A stretch of 64,000 nt of DNA. It comes from Eledone cirrhosa. Its lineage: Eukaryota > Mollusca > Cephalopoda > Octopoda > Eledonidae. Of this stretch, positions 51,741-62,000 are shown one piece after another. Location: positions 21,645,798-21,709,797 of the forward strand of contig OZ024744.1 of the NCBI GenBank assembly GCA_964016885.1, written 5' to 3'. The notes below the pieces were generated by a model, which was not told where the DNA came from, did not search any database, and saw only the letters and a list, made by a program, of their open reading frames with translations. Numbering within the stretch: the first letter of the stretch is position 1; every line of letters starts with the position of its first letter. A program made the translations under genes and the position numbers.

Positions 51741-54650
51741 TCAGACAGTTAGAAGACGTGACAAGCACAACAGCTATGACATCTTCAGACAGTTAGAAGA
51801 GGTGACAAGCACAACAGCTATGACATCTTCAGACAGTTAGAAGAGGTGACAGCAACAACAGCTATGACATCTTCAGACAAGAGGTGACAGCCACAACAGC
51901 TATGACATCTTCAGACAGTTAGAAGAGGTGACAGCAACAACAGCTATGACATCTTCAGACAGAAGAGGTGACAGCCACAACACCTATGACATCTTCAGAC
52001 AGTTAGAAGAGGTGACAGCCACAACAGCTATGACGTCTTTAGACAGTTAGAAGAGGTGACAGGAACAACAGCTATGACATCTTCAGACAGTTAGAAGAGG
52101 TGACAGGCACAACAGCTATGACATCTTCAGACAGTTAGAAGAGGTGACAGCAACAACATCTATGGCATCTTCAGACAGAAGAGGTGACAGCCACAACAGT
52201 TATGACATCTTCAGACAGATAGAAGAGGTGACAGGCACAACAGCTATGACTTCTTTAGACAGTTAGAAGAGGTGGCAGCCACAACAGCTATGACATATTC
52301 AGACAGTTAGAAGAGGTGACAGGCACAACAGCTATGACATCTTCAGACAGTTAGAAGAGGTGACAGCCACAACAGCTATGACATCTTCAGACAGTTATAA
52401 GATGTGACAGCCACAACAGCTATGACATATTCAGACAGTTAGAAGAGGTGACAGGCACAACAGCTATGGCATCTTCAGACAGTTAGAAGAGGTGACAGCC
52501 ACAACAGCTATGGCATCTTTAGACAGTTAGAAGAGGTGACAGCAACAACAGCTATGACATATTCAGACAGTTAGAAGAGGTGACAGGCACAACAGCTATG
52601 ACATCTTTAGACAGTTAGAAGAGGTGATAGCCACAACAGCTATGACATCTTCAGACAGAAGAGGTGACAGCTACAACAGCTATGACATCTTCAGAGAGAA
52701 GAGGTGACAGGCACAACAGCTATGACATCTTCAGGCAGAAGAGGTGACATACGCAACAGCTATAACATCTTCAGACAGTTAGAAGAGGTGACAGGCACAA
52801 CAGCTACGACATCTTTAGACAGTTAGAAGAGGTGACAACCACAACAGCTATGACATCTTTAGACAGTTAGAAGAGGTGACAGCCAGAACAGCTATGACAT
52901 CTTCAGACAGTTAGAAGAGGTGACCGCCACAACATCTATGACATCTTCATACAGTTAGAAGAGGTGACAGCAACAACAGCTATGACATCTTCAGACAGTT
53001 AGAAGACGTGACAAGCACAACAGCTATGACATCTTCAGACAGTTAGAAGAGGTGACAAGCACAACAGCTATGACATCTTCAGACAGTTAGAAGAGGTGAC
53101 AGCAACAACAGCTATGACATCTTCAGACAGAAGAGGTGACAGCCACAACAGCTATGACATCTTCAGACAGTTAGAAGAGGTGACAGCAACAACAGCTATG
53201 ACATCTTCAGACAGAACAGGTGACAGCCACAACACCTATGACATCTTCAGACAGTTAGAAGAGGTGACAGCCACAACAGCTATGACGTCTTTAGACAGTT
53301 AGAAGAGGTGACAGGAACAACAGCTATGACATCTTCAGACAGTTAGAAGAGGTGACAGACACAACAGCTATGACATCTTCAGACAGTTAGAAGAGGTGAC
53401 AGCAACAACAGCTATGGCATCTTCAGACAGAAGAGGTGACAGGCACAACAGCTATGACATATTCAGACAGAAGAGGTGACAGCCACAACAGCTATGACAT
53501 CTTCAGACTATTAGAAGAGGTGAAAGCCACAACAGCTATGACATCTTCAGACAGAAGAGGTGACAGCCACAACAGCTATGACATCTTCAGACAGTTAGAA
53601 GAGGTGACAGGCACAACAGCTATGACATATTCTGTCAGTTAGAAGAGGTGACAGCCACAACAGCTATGACATCTTCAGACAGTTAAAAGAGGTGACAGGC
53701 ACAACAGCTGTGACATCTTCAGACAGTTAGAAGAGGTGACAGCCACAACAGCTATGACATCTTCAGACAGTTAGAAGAGGTGACAGGCACAACAGATATG
53801 ACATATTCAGAGAGAAGAGGTGACAGGCACAACAGCTATGACATCTTCAGACTGTTAGAAGAGGTGGCAGCCACAACAGCTATGACATCTTCAGACAGAA
53901 GAGGTGACACCCACAACAGCTATGACATCTTCAGACTGTTAGAAGAGGTGACAGCCACAACAGCTATGACATCTTCAGACAGAAGAGGTGACAGCCACAA
54001 CAGCTATGACATCTTCAGAGTGAAGAGGTGACAGGCACAACAGCTATGACATCTTCAGACAGAAGAGGTGACAGACACAACAGCTATAACATCTTCAGAC
54101 ATTTAGAAGAGGTGACAGGCACAACAGCTATGACATCTTCAGACAGTTAGAAGAGGTGACAGGCACAACAGCTATGACCTCTTCAGAGAGTTAGAAGAGG
54201 TGACAGCCACAACAGCTATGACATCTTCATACAGTTAGAAGAGGTGACAGCAACAACAGCTATGACATCTTTAGACAGTTAGAAGAGGTGACAGCCACAA
54301 TAGCTATGACATCTTCAGACAGTTAGAAGACGTGACAAGCACAACAGCTATGACATCTTCAGACAGTTAGAAGAGGTGACAAGCACAACAGCTATGACAT
54401 CTTCAGACAGTTAGAAGAGGTGACAGCAACAACAGCTATGACATCTTCAGACAAGAGGTGACAGCCACAACAGCTATGACATCTTCAGACAGTTAGAAGA
54501 GGTGACAGCAACAACAGCTATGACATCTTCAGACAGAAGAGGTGACAGCCACAACACCTATGACATCTTCAGACAGTTAGAAGAGGTGACAGCCACAACA
54601 GCTATGACGTCTTTAGACAGTTAGAAGAGGTGACAGGAACAACAGCTATG
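50030..54650. repeat. 4.62-kb tandem duplication, copy 1
   Basis: Markers at 50,350, 50,778 and 51,206 recur at 54,970, 55,398 and 55,826 (offset 4,620). Markers at 53,096, 53,436 and 53,780 recur at 57,540, 57,880 and 58,224 (offset 4,444). Inside, an older 2,574-bp step links 51,206 to 53,780 and the 38-bp units at 51,879 and 54,453. Confidence 0.88.
51879..51916 (+). repeat. 38-bp deviant monomer (first of four)
   Basis: AGACAAGAGG has lost two more bases from the short-unit form AGACAGAAGAGG. The same unit is at 54,453-54,490, 56,499-56,536 and 58,897-58,934. Offsets of 4,620 and 4,444 link the pairs. It is a single mutation spread by duplication and a good lineage tag. A 44+38 pair is not a multiple of three, so no long frame crosses it. 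Confidence 0.88.
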
Positions 54651-57600
54651 ACATCTTCAGACAGAAGAGGTGACAGCCACAACAGCTATGACATCTTCAG
54701 AGTGTTAGAAGAGGTGACAGCCACAACAGCTATGACATCTTCAGACAGAAGAGGTGACAGCCACAACAGCTATGACATCTTCAGACAGAAGAGGTGACAG
54801 ACACAACAGCTATAACATCTTCAGACAGTTAGAAGAGGTGACAGGCACAACAGCTATGACATCTTCAGACAGTTAGAAGAGGTGACAGGCACAACAGCTA
54901 TGACATCTTCAGAGAGTTAGAAGAGGTGACAGCCACAACAGCTATGACTACTTCAGACAGTTAGAAGAGGTGACAGCCACAACAGCTATGACATATTCAG
55001 ACAAAAGTGGTGACAGGCACAACAGCTATGCCATCTTCAGAGAGTTAGAAGAGGTGACAGGCACAACAGCTATGACATCTTTAGAGAGAAGAGGTGACAG
55101 CCACAACAGCTATGACATCTTCAGGCAGTTAGAAGAGGTGACAGCCTCAACAGCTATGACATCTTCAGACAGTTAAAAGAGGTGACAGAAACAACAGTTG
55201 TGACATCTTCAGACAGTTAGAAGAGGTGACAGCCACAACAGCTATGACATCTTCAGACAGTTAGAAGAGGTGACAGGCACAACAGCTATGACATCTTCAG
55301 AGAGAAGAGGTGACAGGCACAACAGCTATTACATCTTCAGACAGTTAGAAGAGGTGACAGGCACAACAGCTATGACTTCTTCAGACAGTTAGAAGAGGTG
55401 ACAGCCACAACAGCTATGACATATTCAGACAAAAGAAGTGACAGGCACAACAGCTATGCCATCTTCAGAGAGTTAGAAGAGGTGACAGGCACAACAGCTA
55501 TGACATCTTCAGACAGAAGAGGTGACAGCCACAACAGCTATGACATCTTCAGACTATTAGAAGAGGTGAAAGCCACAACAGCTATGACATCTTCAGACAG
55601 AAGAGGTGACAGCCACAACAGCTATGACATCTTCAGACAGTTAGAAGAGTTGACAGGCACAACAGCTATGACATATTCTGTCAGTTAGAAGAGGTGACAG
55701 CCACAACAGCTATGACATCTTCAGACAGTTAAAAGAGGTGACAGGCACAACAGCTGTGACATCTTCAGACAGTTAGAAGAGGTGACAGCCACAACAGCTA
55801 TGACATCTTCAGACAGTTAGAAGAGGTGACAGGCACAACAGCTATGACATATTCAGAGAGAAGAGGTGACAGGCACAACAGCTATGACATCTTCAGACTG
55901 TTAGAAGAGGTGGCAGCCACAACAGCTATGACATCTTCAGACAGAAGAGGTGACACCCACAACAGCTATGACATCTTCAGACTGTTAGAAGAGGTGACAG
56001 CCACAACAGCTATGACATCTTCAGACAGAAGAGGTGACAGCCACAACAGCTATGACATCTTCAGAGTGAAGAGGTGACAGGCACAACAGCTATGACATCT
56101 TCAGACAGAAGAGGTGACAGACACAACAGCTATAACATCTTCAGACATTTAGAAGAGGTGACAGGCACAACAGCTATGACATCTTCAGACAGTTAGAAGA
56201 GGTGACAGGCACAACAGCTATGACCTCTTCAGAGAGTTAGAAGAGGTGACAGCAACAACAGCTATGACATCTTCATACAGTTAGAAGAGGTGACAGCAAC
56301 AACAGCTATGACATCTTTAGACAGTTAGAAGAGGTGACAGCCACAACAGCTATGACATCTTCAGACAGTTAGAAGACGTGACAAGCACAACAGCTATGAC
56401 ATCTTCAGACAGTTAGAAGAGGTGACAAGCACAACAGCTATGACATCTTCAGACAGTTAGAAGAGGTGACAGCAACAACAGCTATGACATCTTCAGACAA
56501 GAGGTGACAGCCACAACAGCTATGACATCTTCAGACAGTTAGAAGAGGTGACAGCAACAACAGCTATGACATCTTCAGACAGAAGAGGTGACAGCCACAA
56601 CACCTATGACATCTTCAGACAGTTAGAAGAGGTGACAGCCACAACAGCTATGACGTCTTTAGACAGTTAGAAGAGGTGACAGGAACAACAGCTATGACAT
56701 CTTCAGACAGTTAGAAGAGGTGACAGGCACAACAGCTATGACATCTTCAGACAGTTAGAAGAGGTGACAGCAACAACATCTATGGCATCTTCAGACAGAA
56801 GAGGTGACAGCCACAACAGTTATGACATCTTCAGACAGATAGAAGAGGTGACAGGCACAACAGCTATGACTTCTTTAGACAGTTAGAAGAGGTGGCAGCC
56901 ACAACAGCTATGACATATTCAGACAGTTAGAAGAGGTGACAGGCACAACAGCTATGACATCTTCAGACAGTTAGAAGAGGTGACAGCCACAACAGCTATG
57001 ACATCTTCAGACAGTTAGAAGAGGTGACAGCAACAACAGCTATGACATATTCAGACAGTTAGAAGAGGTGACAGGCACAACAGCTATGACATCTTTAGAC
57101 AGTTAGAAGAGGTGATAGCCACAACAGCTATGACATCTTCAGACAGAAGAGGTGACAGCTACAACAGCTATGACATCTTCAGAGAGAAGAGGTGACAGGC
57201 ACAACAGCTATGACATCTTCAGACAGAAGAGGTGACATACGCAACAGCTATAACATCTTCAGACAGTTAGAAGAGGTGACAGGCACAACAGCTACGACAT
57301 CTTTAGACAGTTAGAAGAGGTGACAGCCAGAACAGCTATGACATCTTCAGACAGTTAGAAGAGGTGACCGCCACAACATCTATGACATCTTCATACAGTT
57401 AGAAGAGGTGACAGCAACAACAGCTATGACATCTTCAGACAGTTAGAAGACGTGACAAGCACAACAGCTATGACATCTTCAGACAGTTAGAAGAGGTGAC
57501 AAGCACAACAGCTATGACATCTTCAGACAGTTAGAAGAGGTGACAGCAACAACAGCTATGACATCTTCAGACAGAAGAGGTGACAGCCACAACAGCTATG

Positions 57601-59045
57601 ACATCTTCAGACAGTTAGAAGAGGTGACAGCAACAACAGCTATGACATCTTCAGACAGAAGAGGTGACAGCCACAACACCTATGACATCTTCAGACAGTT
57701 AGAAGAGGTGACAGCCACAACAGCTATGACGTCTTTAGACAGTTAGAAGAGGTGACAGGAACAACAGCTATGACATCTTCAGACAGTTAGAAGAGGTGAC
57801 AGACACAACAGCTATGACATCTTCAGACAGTTAGAAGAGGTGACAGCAACAACAGCTATGGCATCTTCAGACAGAAGAGGTGACAGGCACAACAGCTATG
57901 ACATATTCAGACAGAAGAGGTGACAGCCACAACAGCTATGACATCTTCAGACTATTAGAAGAGGTGAAAGCCACAACAGCTATGACATCTTCAGACAGAA
58001 GAGGTGACAGCCACAACAGCTATGACATCTTCAGACAGTTAGAAGAGGTGACAGGCACAACAGCTATGACATATTCTGTCAGTTAGAAGAGGTGACAGCC
58101 ACAACAGCTATGACATCTTCAGACAGTTAAAAGAGGTGACAGGCACAACAGCTGTGACATCTTCAGACAGTTAGAAGAGGTGACAGCCACAACAGCTATG
58201 ACATCTTCAGACAGTTAGAAGAGGTGACAGGCACAACAGATATGACATATTCAGAGAGAAGAGGTGACAGGCACAACAGCTATGACATCTTCAGACTGTT
58301 AGAAGAGGTGGCAGCCACAACAGCTATGACATCTTCAGACAGAAGAGGTGACACCCACAACAGCTATGACATCTTCAGACTGTTAGAAGAGGTGACAGCC
58401 ACAACAGCTATGACATCTTCAGACAGAAGAGGTGACAGCCACAACAGCTATGACATCTTCAGAGTGAAGAGGTGACAGGCACAACAGCTATGACATCTTC
58501 AGACAGAAGAGGTGACAGACACAACAGCTATAACATCTTCAGACATTTAGAAGAGGTGACAGGCACAACAGCTATGACATCTTCAGACAGTTAGAAGAGG
58601 TGACAGGCACAACAGCTATGACCTCTTCAGAGAGTTAGAAGAGGTGACAGCCACAACAGCTATGACATCTTCATACAGTTAGAAGAGGTGACAGCAACAA
58701 CAGCTATGACATCTTTAGACAGTTAGAAGAGGTGACAGCCACAATAGCTATGACATCTTCAGACAGTTAGAAGACGTGACAAGCACAACAGCTATGACAT
58801 CTTCAGACAGTTAGAAGAGGTGACAAGCACAACAGCTATGACATCTTCAGACAGTTAGAAGAGGTGACAGCAACAACAGCTATGACATCTTCAGACAAGA
58901 GGTGACAGCCACAACAGCTATGACATCTTCAGACAGTTAGAAGAGGTGACAGCAACAACAGCTATGACATCTTCAGACAGAAGAGGTGACAGCCACAACA
59001 CCTATGACATCTTCAGACAGTTAGAAGAGGTGACAGCCACAACAG
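54650..59045. repeat. 4.62-kb tandem duplication, copy 2
   Basis: It begins where copy 1 ends, with an abrupt change near 54,650 from B-type GACGTCTTTAG to C-type AGAGTGTTAG units. It is 176 bp shorter than copy 1: three units are missing near 57,017 (offset 4,620 to 4,488) and one ACAACC unit near 57,300 (4,488 to 4,444). It ends near 59,045 at ACAGCCATGAC, where ATAAGATG-type sequence matching 52,395 onward (offset 6,670) takes over. Confidence 0.87.
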
Positions 59046-62000
59046 CCATGACATCTTCAGACAGTTATAAGATGTGACAGCCACAACAGCTATGACATAT
59101 TCAGACAGTTAGAAGAGGTGACAGGCACAACAGCTATGGCATCTTCAGACAGTTAGAAGAGGTGACAGCCACAACAGCTATGGCATCTTTAGACAGTTAG
59201 AAGAGGTGACAGCAACAACAGCTATGACATATTCAGACAGTTAGAAGAGGTGACAGGCACAACAGCTATGACATCTTTAGACAGTTAGAAGAGGTGATAG
59301 CCACAACAGCTATGACATCTTCAGACAGAAGAGGTGACAGCTACAACAGCTATGACATCTTCAGAGAGAAGAGGTGACAGGCACAACAGCTATGACATCT
59401 TCAGACAGAAGAGGTGACATACGCAACAGCTATAACATCTTCAGACAGTTAGAAGAGGTGACAGGCACAACAGCTACGACATCTTTAGACAGTTAGAAGA
59501 GGTGACAGCCAGAACAGCTATGACATCTTCAGACAGTTAGAAGAGGTGACCGCCACAACATCTATGACATCTTCATACAGTTAGAAGAGGTGACAAGCAC
59601 AACAGCTATGACATCTTCAGACAGTTAGAAGAGGTGACAGCAACAACAGCTATGACATCTTCAGACAGAAGAGGTGACAGCCACAACAGCTATGACATCT
59701 TCAGACAGTTAGAAGAGGTGACAGCAACAACAGCTATGACATCTTCAGACAGAAGAGGTGACAGCCACAACACCTATGACATCTTCAGACAGTTAGAAGA
59801 GGTGACAGCCACAACAGCTATGACGTATTTAGACAGTTAGAAGAGGTGACAGGAACAACAGCTATGACATCTTCAGACAGTTAGAAGAGGTGACAGACAC
59901 AACAGCTATGACATCTTCAGACAGTTAGAAGAGGTGACAGCAACAACAGCTATGGCATCTTCAGACAGAAGAGGTGACAGGCACAACAGCTATGACATAT
60001 TCAGACAGAAGAGGTGACAGCCACAACAGCTATGACATCTTCAGACTATTAGAAGAGGTGAAAGCCACAACAGCTATGACATCTTCAGACAGAAGAGGTG
60101 ACAGCCACAACAGCTATGACATCTTCAGACAGTTAGAAGAGGTGACAGGCACAACAGCTATGACATATTCTGTCAGTTAGAAGAGGTGACAGCCACAACA
60201 GCTATGACATCTTCAGACAGTTAAAAGAGGTGACAGGCACAACAGCTGTGACATCTTCAGACAGTTAGAAGAGGTGACAGCCACAACAGCTATGACATCT
60301 TCAGACAGTTAGAAGAGGTGACAGGCACAACAGCTATGACATATTCAGAGAGAAGAGGTGACAGGCACAACAGCTATGACATCTTCAGACTGTTAGAAGA
60401 GGTGGCAGCCACAACAGCTATGACATCTTCAGACAGAAGAGGTGACAGCCACAACAGCTATGACATCTTCAGAGTGAAGAGGTGACAGGCACAACAGCTA
60501 TGACATCTTCAGACAGAAGAGGTGACAGACACAACAGCTATAACATCTTCAGACATTTAGAAGAGGTGACAGGCACAACAGCTATGACATCTTCAGACAG
60601 TTAGAAGAGGTGACAGGCACAACAGCTATGACATCTTCAGAGAGTTAGAAGAGGTGACAGCCACAACAGCTATGACATCTTCATACAGTTAGAAGAGGTG
60701 ACAGCAACAACAGCTATGACATCTTTAGACAGTTAGAAGAGGTGACAGCCACAACAGCTATGACATCTTCAGACAGTTATAAGATGTGACAGCCACAACA
60801 GCTATGACATATTCAGACAGTTAGAAGAGGTGACAGGCACAACAGCTATGGCATCTTCAGACAGTTAGAAGAGGTGACAGCCACAACAGCTATGACATCT
60901 TTAGACAGTTAGAAGAGGTGACAGCAACAACAGCTATGACATATTCAGACAGTTAGAAGAGGTGACGGGCACAACAGCTATGACATCTTTAGACAGTTAG
61001 AAGAGGTGACAGCCACAACAGCTATGACATCTTCAGACAGAAGAGGTGTCAGCTACAACAGCTATGACATCTTCAGAGAGAAGAGGTGACAGGCACAACA
61101 GCTATGACATCTTCAGACAGAAGAGGTGACATACGCAACAGCTATAACATCTTCAGACAGTTAGAAGAGGTGACAGGCACAACAGCTATGACATCTTTAG
61201 ACAGTTAGAAGAGGTGACAACCACACCAGCTATGACATCTTTAGACAGTTAGAAGAGGTGACAGCCAGAACAGCTATGACATCTTCAGACAGTTAGAAGA
61301 GGTGACCGCCACAACATCTATGACATCTTCATACAGTTAGAAGAGGTGACAGCAACAACAGCTATGACATCTTTAGACAGTTAGAAGAGGTGACAGCCAC
61401 AACAGCTATGACATCTTCAGACAGTTAGAAGACGTGACAAGCACAACAGCTATGACATCTTCAGACAGTTAGAAGAGGTGACAAGCACAACAGCTATGAC
61501 ATCTTCAGACAGTTAGAAGAGGTGACAGCAACAACAGCTATGACATCTTCAGACAAAAGAGGTGACAGCCACAACAGCTATGACATCTTCAGACAGTTAG
61601 AAGGGGTGACAGCAACAATAGCTATGACATCCTCAGACAGAAGAGGTGACAGCCACAACACCTATGACATCTTCAGACAGTTAGAAGAGGTGACAGCCAC
61701 AACAGCTATGACGTCTTTAGACAGTTAGAAGAGGTGACAGGAACAACAGCTATGACATCTTCAGACAGTTAGAAGAGGTGACAGGCACAACAGCTATGAC
61801 ATCTTCAGACAGTTAGAAGAGGTGACAGCAACAACAGCTATGGCATCTTCAGACAGAAGAGGTGACAGGCACAACAGCTATGACATCTTCAGACAGAAGA
61901 GGTGACAGCCACAACAGCTATGACATCTTCAGACTATTAGAAGAGGTGAAAGCCACAACAGCTATGACATCTTCAGACAGAAGAGGTGACAGCCACAACA

